Source of the DNA: Alteromonas ponticola
GTDB taxonomy: Bacteria; Pseudomonadota; Gammaproteobacteria; Enterobacterales; Alteromonadaceae
NCBI RefSeq assembly: GCF_012911815.1
Contig: NZ_JAATNW010000007.1
Coordinates: 124,001-188,000 of the forward strand
DNA: 64,000 nt
Direction of reading: 5' to 3'
Part shown: in pieces, positions 19,483-27,921 of the stretch
Position numbering within the stretch: the stretch's first letter is position 1
How the letters are laid out: every line of letters starts with the position of its first letter
The notes under the pieces: generated by a model
The model's database searches: none
What the model was told of the DNA's origin: nothing
Seen by the model: only the letters and a program-made list of their open reading frames with translations
Program-made: the position numbers and the translations under genes

Positions 19483-20306
19483 AAGGTACGCAATTGAAAA
19501 CGGTTATTTTTACAGACATGGATGGCACCTTACTTGATCATGAGACTTACAGTTTTGAACCCGCCAGGCCAACTCTGGAGGAACTTGCTGCGGCAAAGAT
19601 TCCTGTTATTCCCACCACCAGCAAAACCTTTGCTGAGTTAATTGACCTTCGCACCACGATTGGTCTGAACGGGCCGTTTATTATTGAAAATGGTGCCGCA
19701 ATTTACATTCCCCACGGTTTTTTTGAACAGAAGCCGTCGGGTACAACCTGGCAAGATGGCTTTTGGTGTAAAACTTTTATTTCCAATAAAGGCTACTGGT
19801 TGAAACAGTTAGATATCGTAAAACTGGAATTTGGCAGTGAGTTTAACCATTTCAGCAACATGGACATCAGTGAAATTCAAAAAGTGACCGGCCTGGATGA
19901 AATTTCTGCAGCCAAAGCGGCGCAAAGACAATTTGGCGAACCCGTCCTGTGGCTGGGGTCTGATGAACGCAAGCAAGCGTTTATCCACGCGATGACCGAA
20001 AGAGGCGCAAATCCTCTGGAAGGGGGGCGCTTTATTCACATTTCAGGAGAATGCAATAAGGGCACTGCGTTGACCTGGTTTATGGAAGAATATCAACGCC
20101 AGCTGGCTGAGGCAGCGCAGGCAATTGCCCTGGGTGACGGCAAAAATGACATCGCTATGCTCGAAGTTGCGGACATTGCGGTACGTATCAGGTCCACTCA
20201 TCACCAGCCTCCCCCGCTGGACAAAGAAGACAACGTATATACCAGCACTCTCACCGGCCCAGAAGGCTGGCGAGAGATGCTTAATCAACTTGTATTAGAA
20301 ATCTAG
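19479..20306 (+). CDS. HAD-family glucosyl/mannosyl-3-phosphoglycerate phosphatase
   Basis: 275 residues, HAD superfamily with a type-II cap, MPGP/YedP family. Motif I is FTDMDGTLLD (nucleophile Asp13, acid/base Asp15), motif II lies in IPVIPTTSKTFAEL, and motif IV is ALGDGKNDIAML. The family dephosphorylates mannosyl- or glucosyl-3-phosphoglycerate to the free glycoside. Since the next gene encodes a GT81 glucosyl-3-phosphoglycerate synthase, glucosyl-3-phosphoglycerate is the likely substrate (GpgP role). The ATG overlaps the kinase stop (ATGA); the next gene starts 11 bases after its end. Confidence 0.86.
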   Translation: MKGTQLKTVIFTDMDGTLLDHETYSFEPARPTLEELAAAKIPVIPTTSKTFAELIDLRTTIGLNGPFIIENGAAIYIPHGFFEQKPSGTTWQDGFWCKTFISNKGYWLKQLDIVKLEFGSEFNHFSNMDISEIQKVTGLDEISAAKAAQRQFGEPVLWLGSDERKQAFIHAMTERGANPLEGGRFIHISGECNKGTALTWFMEEYQRQLAEAAQAIALGDGKNDIAMLEVADIAVRIRSTHHQPPPLDKEDNVYTSTLTGPEGWREMLNQLVLEI

Positions 20307-20317
20307 CAGGAGCGCTA

Positions 20318-21541
20318 ATGGCCGATTTTCATCAAAATGGTATCGTTACTACTCTCCACAATCTGGCAAACCGCCCAACCGAAGATGTAGAAGCGGATCT
20401 ACTGCGTTTTTCCCAGAAGCGTCCGATGGCGCTTATTCTGCCCTCGCTTTATTCCGAGCTGGAAGGTGAAGCCCTACCCCTGATTGTAGACGAGTTAACC
20501 AATGTGCCCTATCTTTCTGAAATTGTCATCGGCTTAGATAGAGCAAACGAAAAACAGTATAACCATGCGTTAGAATTTTTCTCCACCCTGCCCCAACACC
20601 ATCGTATTTTATGGAATGATGGGCCGCGGTTAAAAGCGTTGGACAAGGAATTAGCGGATCTTGGTCTAGCACCCAAAGAGCTCGGCAAGGGGCGAAATGT
20701 GTGGTATTGCATGGGATATATTCTCGCTTCGAATCGCGCTGAATCGGTCGCCTTACATGACTGTGATATTGTGACTTACAACCGCGATCTGTTGGCGCGG
20801 TTAATCTATCCTGTCGCCAACCCCATGTTTAACTATGAGTTCTGTAAAGGATACTATGCCCGTGTGGCCAATGGGAAAATGAACGGTCGGGTCTCGCGAC
20901 TGCTGGTAACGCCGTTGTTACGCGCGCTCAAGCGCATAATTGGTGACAATGAGTACTTAGAATATATGGACAGTTTCCGCTATCCACTAGCCGGAGAGTT
21001 TTCGTTCAGACGCGATGTGTTAAGCGATATCCGAATTCCCAGCGATTGGGGGCTGGAAATCGGCGTGCTGTCTGAAATGCACCGTAACTACGCCCACAAC
21101 CGTCTTTGTCAGGCTGATATTGCCGATGTTTACGACCACAAACATCAGGATTTGTCCTATGACAATGATCAAGGTGGCCTGTCAAAAATGTCGATTGACA
21201 TCACCAAAGCTATTTTTCGCAAATTAGCCACGCAAGGATTTTCATTCAGTAATGAGATGTTTCGCTCGGTTAAAGCGACCTATTTCAGAATTGCATTAGA
21301 CTTCATCGAGACCTACCACAATGACGCCATCATGAATGGGCTCACCCATGATGTTCACAATGAAGAGAAAGCCGTGGAAATGTTTGCCAGCAATATCATG
21401 AAAGCGGGACAAAGCTTTCTGGAAAACCCAATGGAAACGCCTTTCATTCCAAGCTGGAACAGGGTCACCAGCGCTGTACCTGATATTCTTGATCGACTAT
21501 TAGAGGCCGTAGAAGCCGATACTTCTGAGCATTTAGGGTAA
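20318..21541 (+). CDS. GT81 glucosyl-3-phosphoglycerate synthase-like glycosyltransferase
   Basis: 407 residues, GT-A fold. ALILPSLYSELEGEALP opens the nucleotide-sugar domain, GKGRNVWYCMGYILA follows, and the metal-binding DxD is ALHDCDIVTY (Asp148, Asp150). PLAGEFSFRRDVL and GLEIGVLSEMHRN are later conserved blocks. This matches GpgS (GT81), which joins NDP-glucose to D-3-phosphoglycerate. Between the phosphatase and phosphorylase genes, this is the committed step to glucosylglycerate, a compatible solute. Strong AGGAG ribosome site. A mannosyl enzyme (GT55) is the main alternative, but the downstream phosphorylase favours glucose. Confidence 0.86.
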   Translation: MADFHQNGIVTTLHNLANRPTEDVEADLLRFSQKRPMALILPSLYSELEGEALPLIVDELTNVPYLSEIVIGLDRANEKQYNHALEFFSTLPQHHRILWNDGPRLKALDKELADLGLAPKELGKGRNVWYCMGYILASNRAESVALHDCDIVTYNRDLLARLIYPVANPMFNYEFCKGYYARVANGKMNGRVSRLLVTPLLRALKRIIGDNEYLEYMDSFRYPLAGEFSFRRDVLSDIRIPSDWGLEIGVLSEMHRNYAHNRLCQADIADVYDHKHQDLSYDNDQGGLSKMSIDITKAIFRKLATQGFSFSNEMFRSVKATYFRIALDFIETYHNDAIMNGLTHDVHNEEKAVEMFASNIMKAGQSFLENPMETPFIPSWNRVTSAVPDILDRLLEAVEADTSEHLG

Positions 21542-21544
21542 ATT

Positions 21545-23305
21545 ATGACCACCAACTGGACCATTCTTCATGAAAAAGTCATGCACCACCTGGACGCAAT
21601 TTATGCAGATATACCGTTGGATTTGCCTGTTGACACACTGGCTTCCCAGCTAATTAAAAGCATAGGAATACACCAGGAAGAAGACATTGTCATGCCAGAC
21701 GCCTATGTAAATTACTGGGATGAGCAGGACATGGTCATGATCACCTACGGTGACAGTGTCATTAACCAAGGTGAGTTGCCCCTTACCACCCTATACAACT
21801 TTCTCAACAAATACTGTAAGACAACGATCAATAACGTCCATATTCTGCCCTTTTTTCCGTTTAGTTCAGATGATGGTTTTTCCGTTATTGATTACTCCAG
21901 TGTGAATGAGTCGCTGGGAGACTGGGAGCAAATCTCCCTTATCGCCAGGGATTATGGTTTGATGGCAGACCTGGTCATTAATCATTGTTCCGCAAGAAGC
22001 GCCTGGTTTGAAAACTTCGTCAAGGGCGAAGGCCCCGGTTCCGATTTTTTCTTCACCGCCTCACCTGACGATGATCTTTCGATGGTGACTCGTCCGCGGG
22101 TTTCGCCATTACTAAGAGAAACCCAGACAGCAAATGGAACGCGACACGTGTGGTGCACCTTTAGTCACGATCAGGTCGATTTTGATTTTCGTAACCCCAG
22201 GGTACTGCTGGCATTTATTGACATCATTCGGCTATATATCGACAAAGGTTCGAAAATTTTTCGTCTGGATGCAGTGGCTTTTTTATGGAAGGTGGTGGGC
22301 ACCAACTGTATCAATCTGATGCAGACCCATGAAGTCATTCGATTAATCCGCACGTTGGTTGAGCACGTTGATCCTTCAATTCTGCTGATTACAGAAACCA
22401 ATATTCCCAATAGTGAAAACCTGACCTACTTTGGTAACGCTAACGAAGCCCATGCTATTTACAATTTTTCGTTGCCCCCCTTATTGGTCAACACATTGGT
22501 TACCGGAGACTGTCGCTATTTAAAGAGCTGGATCATGAGTATGCCGCCAGCACAAAACGGCACTACTTACTTTAATTTTATTGCATCCCATGATGGCATT
22601 GGCCTTCGGCCCGCAGAAGGATTGCTGGACGAAGAAGAAATCTCAGAATTAGTTCACACCATGCAACATTTTGGCGGCAAAATTTCCTGGCGTGCATCAG
22701 CGCATGGTCAGCAAAAACCCTACGAAATTAATATTACTCTATTTGATGCACTACAAGGCACCACTAAGGGGCCAGACAAGTGGCAAATTGACCGCTTTAT
22801 TTGCGCGCATGCAATCATGCTCGCTATGGAAGGCATTCCCGGCATATACATTCACAGCATGTTGGGTACCTCTAACGATTATGAAAAGGTAGCGAATACC
22901 GGGCAAAACCGCTCCATCAACCGCAAGCGCTGGGTATTGCCTGAGCTGGAAGCGTTGTTGGACTCGCCTTATTCACAGCACCACAAAGTCTTAACGCGAA
23001 TGTCGCAACTTATTCGCATCCGCAAAACGCAGGCGGCGTTTCATCCCAATGCAACTCAGTATACTTTGCAAATGGGAGACCAGATTTTTGGTTTCTCACG
23101 GCAAAGTCTGGATCGCAAACAAAGCGTCTTCTGTATCAGCAATATCAGTGATCATGAACAATCTATTTTGCTTTCGGATATTAATCTGGTAGGAACGGAT
23201 AACTGGCTGGAACTGATCTCACGTGAGGTAATCCATGATATTAACGCCTTTATGACGCTGCAGCCTTACCAAACAATCTGGATCAGCAACCAGGACAGCG
23301 AATAA
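21545..23305 (+). CDS. GH13 sucrose-phosphorylase-like enzyme, probable glucosylglycerate phosphorylase
   Basis: 586 residues of glycoside hydrolase family 13, sucrose phosphorylase branch (GH13_18). Nucleophile Asp242 is in [12 protein letters not shown], acid/base Glu284 in [11 protein letters not shown], and the third Asp350 in [12 protein letters not shown]. The N-terminal extension of about 60 residues and TRPRVSPLL (183-190) fit the glucosylglycerate phosphorylase group rather than classic sucrose phosphorylases (~490-500 residues). It would convert glucosylglycerate plus phosphate to glucose-1-phosphate and D-glycerate. It is the last gene of the operon, 3 bases after gpgS. Sucrose or sucrose-6-phosphate remain possible substrates. 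Confidence 0.82.
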   Translation: MTTNWTILHEKVMHHLDAIYADIPLDLPVDTLASQLIKSIGIHQEEDIVMPDAYVNYWDEQDMVMITYGDSVINQGELPLTTLYNFLNKYCKTTINNVHILPFFPFSSDDGFSVIDYSSVNESLGDWEQISLIARDYGLMADLVINHCSARSAWFENFVKGEGPGSDFFFTASPDDDLSMVTRPRVSPLLRETQTANGTRHVWCTFSHDQVDFDFRNPRVLLAFIDIIRLYIDKGSKIFRLDAVAFLWKVVGTNCINLMQTHEVIRLIRTLVEHVDPSILLITETNIPNSENLTYFGNANEAHAIYNFSLPPLLVNTLVTGDCRYLKSWIMSMPPAQNGTTYFNFIASHDGIGLRPAEGLLDEEEISELVHTMQHFGGKISWRASAHGQQKPYEINITLFDALQGTTKGPDKWQIDRFICAHAIMLAMEGIPGIYIHSMLGTSNDYEKVANTGQNRSINRKRWVLPELEALLDSPYSQHHKVLTRMSQLIRIRKTQAAFHPNATQYTLQMGDQIFGFSRQSLDRKQSVFCISNISDHEQSILLSDINLVGTDNWLELISREVIHDINAFMTLQPYQTIWISNQDSE

Positions 23306-23384
23306 ACTTTAGCAGTTAGCGTTTACCCCGCTCAAAAAGTGGGAGATAATTTCTGTTTGCCCAGCGTTTCAAGGAGTTGATGTC

Positions 23385-24611
23385 ATGCAGCAAACTGTTT
23401 CGTCCTCATTACTGCCATTAGCTGAGGCCCTGGCTAAAATACATCAAATTGTTGCACCGATCACTGCTACAGAAATTGTTCCACTTAATCACGCGATAAA
23501 TCGCGTTATCGCCCAAGACGTCTTTTCAACCATTGATGTCCCAGGTAGTGACAGTTCTGCAATGGACGGATACGCTTTATGCTTTCATCGGACTGCAGAC
23601 CACCTTCAATTTGAAGTGATCGGAGAAATCACCGCAGGTATGGCAGCCTCATTCTCACTCAACCAGGGTCAGGCCGCTCGAATAATGACTGGCGCACCAC
23701 TACCCCCAAATACCGATGCGGTGGTGATGCAGGAAAATGTCATTGCGGATGATAAGGTGGTTGAACTCAAGTCACTACCGATTCGAAACGCAAATATTCG
23801 CCGCAGTGGTGCAGATATTTGTCGTGGCGAGACACTCTTGCGACCGGGCGAACGATTAACCGCTGCCAGACTGATGCTGTGTGCCAGTGCTGGAATTGAC
23901 ACTGTTGAGGTGTATAAAAAGATTCGAGTGGGTATTGTATCTACCGGCAACGAGGTAATTGAGCCCGGAACCCCGCTTTCACAAGGAATGCTGTATGACT
24001 GCAACCGGATAGGGATAGCCAGTTTACTTCAGCCACTGAATGTCGAAGTTACTGATTACGGTATCGTCCCTGATCGACTCGCGGCATTACAAACCGTATT
24101 TACGCAGGCTGAAAGCGAGGTTGACGTGCTTATCAGTAGCGGAGGCGTATCCGTTGGTGCAGCGGACCTGGTAAAAGAAGCGTTGAGCCAATCAGGTCAA
24201 ATCGACTTTTGGAAAGTCGCGATCAAACCAGGTAAGCCATTCGCGCTAGGTCGCATAGGGACATTGTTATTTTGCGGGCTGCCCGGCAATCCTGTTTCTG
24301 CATTTGTCACCGCCCAAAAACTGGTTATTCCGGCAATCAAGCAATTACAACATGAGCTAATGCCGCACCCCATTGAGGGGTATTTCATTCACGCAAAACT
24401 GATGCGCGACATTGACCGCCAGCCCGGTCGGCAGGAATTTTTGCGGGCAAATTTAAGCCAGAATGAGCAAGGTGAATTAGTTGTAGCGCCTCAGGCAAAA
24501 CAAAGTTCAGCTGCCTTACAAGCATTGGCATTGGCAAACTGTTATATTGTAGTACCTGCCGAGGTAAGTAGAATTGCTGCGGGTAACTTCGTAGATGTTG
24601 AACCCTTTTAA
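23385..24611 (+). CDS. moeA: Molybdopterin molybdenumtransferase
   Basis: 408 residues, usual length. MoeA inserts molybdate into adenylylated molybdopterin. N-terminal region with FSTIDVPGSDSSAMDGYAL, then GAPLPPNTDAVVMQE, IRRSGADICRGE, the MoCF_biosynth domain with VGIVSTGNEV and DVLISSGGVSVGAADLVKE, and KPGKPFALGRIGTLLFCGLPGNPVSAFVT, and domain IV from about 330. AAGGAG precedes the ATG. Lies 79 bases after the glucosylglycerate operon and 20 bases before the MATE gene. No other molybdenum cofactor genes are in the window (moaE/moeB not seen). Confidence 0.96.
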   Translation: MQQTVSSSLLPLAEALAKIHQIVAPITATEIVPLNHAINRVIAQDVFSTIDVPGSDSSAMDGYALCFHRTADHLQFEVIGEITAGMAASFSLNQGQAARIMTGAPLPPNTDAVVMQENVIADDKVVELKSLPIRNANIRRSGADICRGETLLRPGERLTAARLMLCASAGIDTVEVYKKIRVGIVSTGNEVIEPGTPLSQGMLYDCNRIGIASLLQPLNVEVTDYGIVPDRLAALQTVFTQAESEVDVLISSGGVSVGAADLVKEALSQSGQIDFWKVAIKPGKPFALGRIGTLLFCGLPGNPVSAFVTAQKLVIPAIKQLQHELMPHPIEGYFIHAKLMRDIDRQPGRQEFLRANLSQNEQGELVVAPQAKQSSAALQALALANCYIVVPAEVSRIAAGNFVDVEPF

Positions 24612-24631
24612 ATAAATGTGAGCCGCTTTAG

Positions 24632-26023
24632 ATGCTTCTAGTTTCAAGACGTTTTGCCTTAGAGAGCAAACGCCTTATTAGCCTTGCCTGGCCTTTACTG
24701 ATCGCCCAGATAACGCAGATGTTGATGGGTGTTAGCGATACAGTGATGGCGGGCCGATACAGTGCCGTAGACATGGCTGCAGTGGCGTTAGGGTTCAGTA
24801 TAACTATCCCATTGCTGTGTTTTCTACAGGGTATTGCGTTTGCACTGCCGCCATTTATATCGCGGCTGCAAGGAAAGCGTGCGTTTCACGATATTCCACA
24901 TATTACCCAGCAGTCTGCTTATTCATTGATTTTAATCAGCCTTCCTATGTTGCTGCTCTACCCTGTGGCCGACACGATGGTGGGCTTTTTCCCCATGGAG
25001 CCAGAACTGTCAGCGATCACGGTTGAGTACACACGATACGTCATACTTGCCCTGCCTGCATTCGGGTTGTATCAATGGCTGCGCAATTATTGTGAAGGGC
25101 TGGGCAGTACCAAACCCACGATGGTGATAACCGTTATTGGTTTGTTAGTGAATATTGCCGCCAACTATGTACTGATTTATGGTGTCGGGCCTTTCCCTGA
25201 AATGGGTGGCGCAGGCTGCGGCGTGGCAACCGCATTAGTGTTTTGTGCCATGTTGATTGCCACATTCGTCTATACGTTAATTGCGCCTAAAATTAAACAA
25301 TATTCGTTGTATACGGTGTTTCACAAACCAGACCTGGCGTCGCTTAAGCGCATTTTCAAACTGGGGCTGCCTATTGCGATGACCCTACTGTTTGAGGTCA
25401 CTTTATTCGCGGTAGTCGCCCTGTTACTCACGCCGTTTGGGGCCATCACTATTGCTGCTCATCAGGTAGCCTTAAACTTTTCATCCCTGATGTTTATGTT
25501 TCCCCTGAGTATGGGCATGGCTGTGTCTATACGCATAAGCTACCGCATGGGACAACAGCGTATCGAACAAGCCAGAACCGTGGTGCGTAGCGCATTGACC
25601 ATTGGATTATCTGTGGCTTTTGCCACTGCCACATTCACAGTATTGGCGAAATCATTCATCATCGGGCTGTATACGTCAGATGAGGAGGTTTTTCTAATTG
25701 CAAATTCATTATTAATTTATGCCGCCTTGTTTCAGTTTTCCGATGCCATTCAGGTTATCTCAGCAAACGCGCTAAGAGGATATAAAGACACTACCGCGAT
25801 GTTTTACATTACCTTTTTTGCTTACTGGATTATCGGCTTACCGGTTGGAATAATCTTAGCTAGAACAAGCTGGTTTACCGCTCAACCCATGTCCGCAGCA
25901 GGTTTCTGGATTGGGTTTATTGTGGGGTTAAGCAGCGCCGCAGTTATGCTGGGAGCTCGGGTGATGTATATTCAAAAACAATATGCCGCTGGCGAGCGTG
26001 CGTTTAGTCTCGATCATGTGTAG
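24632..26023 (+). CDS. norM: MATE family multidrug efflux transporter (NorM-like)
   Basis: 463 residues with twelve predicted membrane segments in two MatE halves (about 15-175 and 240-400). SLAWPLLIAQITQMLMGVSDTVMAGRYSAVDMAAVALG is the typical first repeat, and EFTLFAVVALL-like/ GAITIAAHQVALNFSSLMFMFPLSMGMAVSIR the second. NorM transporters export cationic drugs using Na+ or H+ gradients; the substrate is not deducible. It follows moeA by 20 bases. Its 3' end overlaps the converging rhomboid gene by 20 bases. Confidence 0.93.
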   Translation: MLLVSRRFALESKRLISLAWPLLIAQITQMLMGVSDTVMAGRYSAVDMAAVALGFSITIPLLCFLQGIAFALPPFISRLQGKRAFHDIPHITQQSAYSLILISLPMLLLYPVADTMVGFFPMEPELSAITVEYTRYVILALPAFGLYQWLRNYCEGLGSTKPTMVITVIGLLVNIAANYVLIYGVGPFPEMGGAGCGVATALVFCAMLIATFVYTLIAPKIKQYSLYTVFHKPDLASLKRIFKLGLPIAMTLLFEVTLFAVVALLLTPFGAITIAAHQVALNFSSLMFMFPLSMGMAVSIRISYRMGQQRIEQARTVVRSALTIGLSVAFATATFTVLAKSFIIGLYTSDEEVFLIANSLLIYAALFQFSDAIQVISANALRGYKDTTAMFYITFFAYWIIGLPVGIILARTSWFTAQPMSAAGFWIGFIVGLSSAAVMLGARVMYIQKQYAAGERAFSLDHV

Positions 26024-26672
26024 AGGAGTGATCCTGTTTCCATAAATCGCCGATAACAGGATCATCGTTTTCCTGCTCTTCCCACGCATATTTCTTCAGT
26101 TTGGGTTTAGGATCGTTTCGCCATAACATCAGCGCAGCAAGCGTCCCTCCTACGGCCCCAAAAAAGTGGGCCTCGTAAGAAATGCCGGGTTCCCGGGGAA
26201 AAATTGTCATCACCATACCGCCGTACATAAAGAACGCGATCATCATCAAACCGACCGACCGCGCGTCTTTTCGTAAAATGGAGACAACAAACAAATAGAA
26301 AAATAAGCCGTGACTAACGCCACTGGCACCAAGATGGACCGAGTCACGTCCGAATAAGAAAATTCCAGAACCTGAGACCAGCCATGCCAACCCGATTGCC
26401 CACCACCGGGTGCGAGGGTAACCATAAAGCAGTGCGCTACCGAGAATAATTAACGATAACGTGTTGTTAAACAGGTGTTCGTACGAACCGTGAACCAGCG
26501 GTGCAGTCAGAATTTTCCACACCCCCGCCACATCAAATGGCCTCACACCAAAATAATGCAAAGGCAAGTCGAACAACACACCGGCTGACTGTATTACCCA
26601 TAGCAGACTGACTGCAAATGTGCTTAACAGCACCGCCCGTTGAATTGAATAGTGTTTCGAGGTCTCATTCAT
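26004..26672 (-). CDS. Rhomboid family intramembrane serine protease
   Basis: 222 residues with about six membrane segments and a hydrophilic C-terminal tail. The catalytic elements are all visible: HLFNN (66-70) on the second helix, HLGASGVSHG with nucleophile Ser117, and catalytic His169 in SYEAHFFGAVGG. It should cleave membrane-spanning substrates, unknown here. Distinct from the rhombosortase at 42105. The tail overlaps the end of the MATE gene on the opposite strand. Confidence 0.88.
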   Translation of the reverse strand: MNETSKHYSIQRAVLLSTFAVSLLWVIQSAGVLFDLPLHYFGVRPFDVAGVWKILTAPLVHGSYEHLFNNTLSLIILGSALLYGYPRTRWWAIGLAWLVSGSGIFLFGRDSVHLGASGVSHGLFFYLFVVSILRKDARSVGLMMIAFFMYGGMVMTIFPREPGISYEAHFFGAVGGTLAALMLWRNDPKPKLKKYAWEEQENDDPVIGDLWKQDHSSTHDRD

Positions 26673-26750
26673 TTATCTGATATAAGGATAAAATCGTGAA
26701 TCACAATTGTTACCGGTGATATAAGATGTCGTATTGGGTTATGCCTGAGT

Positions 26751-27782
26751 TTATTTAACGGCCTGACGACGTACATCAAGTACCAGCGTTTCAGAAATTT
26801 TATCCTGAATGGCTTGCCGATTGGGATCCCAGTATATCTGCAAAAAACCTAACAACCCGGTTGCAAGACCAGCGCCGTAGCCTCCATAGCGACCAAAGCT
26901 TTCCCACAATGTCAAAGGGCTGTTATCCAGCTTAACCACACGCAATCCGCATAACTTTTTACCCGGCGTAATCCCGCCCCACCAGGCAGTGAACACGCTA
27001 AAATACAATGCCGCCCAGCCAAAGCCTAACCCAAGATCGGCAGCAATTCCTTTGACCCATTTAATAACACTATAGGTATCGTTTTCGGCAGTTCCCTCAT
27101 CGGATATCTCTGAAGGAAAAAAGTCCACTGTCATTTCCACTTTTGTTCTTTCCTTTTCAGTGGCGTATGCAGTTAAATAGTGAGTAATAATTTCTTTTTG
27201 GTCCAGATCAGAGATTTCTTTATCGGCTAACTGACTTTTGATCAACTGCTCTACGCTCGCCCTGCTCATCCCCGTTTGAGCCAACTCTGGAGAGAGTGTT
27301 AGCGCCAGTTCACGATGGCAGGATACCTCTGAACCGCATTGCTCAAGGGCTATCAAGCCAATGCCGGTAGCGAGCTGTTGACTTACCTCGTCAGAGGACG
27401 AACTTGCTGACGTTGTAATATCGTCATCAATAGCATCTACGACGCCAAAGATAGTGATAAATAATAATAAAGCCGCCCCTGCTTTTAAGCATTTACGCGC
27501 CAAACCGCGTTTTGGCCGGTCACCCAGATGACTGCCCGCCCGTAAGAACGTGATGGCAGCAAAAAACGCTAAGACCAGGGCACTGGCGAAGCTCACTACC
27601 GCTATCAGCAAGAGGTCCACCAGCAATGCCAGGCACCGCTTGCTTGGTGAGGCCAGTGGCTTACCTAATAACGCCGGGGATACCTGAAAAGCATAAGGGG
27701 TAACAGTCTCTTTGGTTTCCGATAAAGTGGCTTTTTCTGGTAACGCAGTATCCTTCATTGAATCGGTGATAAGCTCGTTCAT
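26751..27782 (-). CDS. RDD family membrane protein
   Basis: 343 residues. RDD signature SKRCLALLVDLLLIAV near residues 47-65 (Arg, Asp), later WWGGITPGKKLCGLRVVKLD and the C-terminal segment with YWDPNRQAIQDKISETLVLDV, the usual RDD end. Between the first and last membrane pairs there is a hydrophilic insertion of about 110 residues (~125-235), rich in acidic residues and containing two cysteines (EQCGSEVSCHRE), probably extracytoplasmic. Function unknown; some RDD proteins are linked to Na+/H+ exchange. Apparently a single-gene unit. Confidence 0.82.
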   Translation of the reverse strand: MNELITDSMKDTALPEKATLSETKETVTPYAFQVSPALLGKPLASPSKRCLALLVDLLLIAVVSFASALVLAFFAAITFLRAGSHLGDRPKRGLARKCLKAGAALLLFITIFGVVDAIDDDITTSASSSSDEVSQQLATGIGLIALEQCGSEVSCHRELALTLSPELAQTGMSRASVEQLIKSQLADKEISDLDQKEIITHYLTAYATEKERTKVEMTVDFFPSEISDEGTAENDTYSVIKWVKGIAADLGLGFGWAALYFSVFTAWWGGITPGKKLCGLRVVKLDNSPLTLWESFGRYGGYGAGLATGLLGFLQIYWDPNRQAIQDKISETLVLDVRRQAVK

Positions 27783-27921
27783 GGCGCAATGGGTTTTGTT
27801 TTCTAATTTGATTTTATTTTCAACTAATTAGCAATACAGCGCAACATTGAAATCGTCGACCCTGCGGCAAGCTTTTCATAGACTGGAGTCAGCACTTTCA
27901 GGACAATGATGTCAGGTCTAG

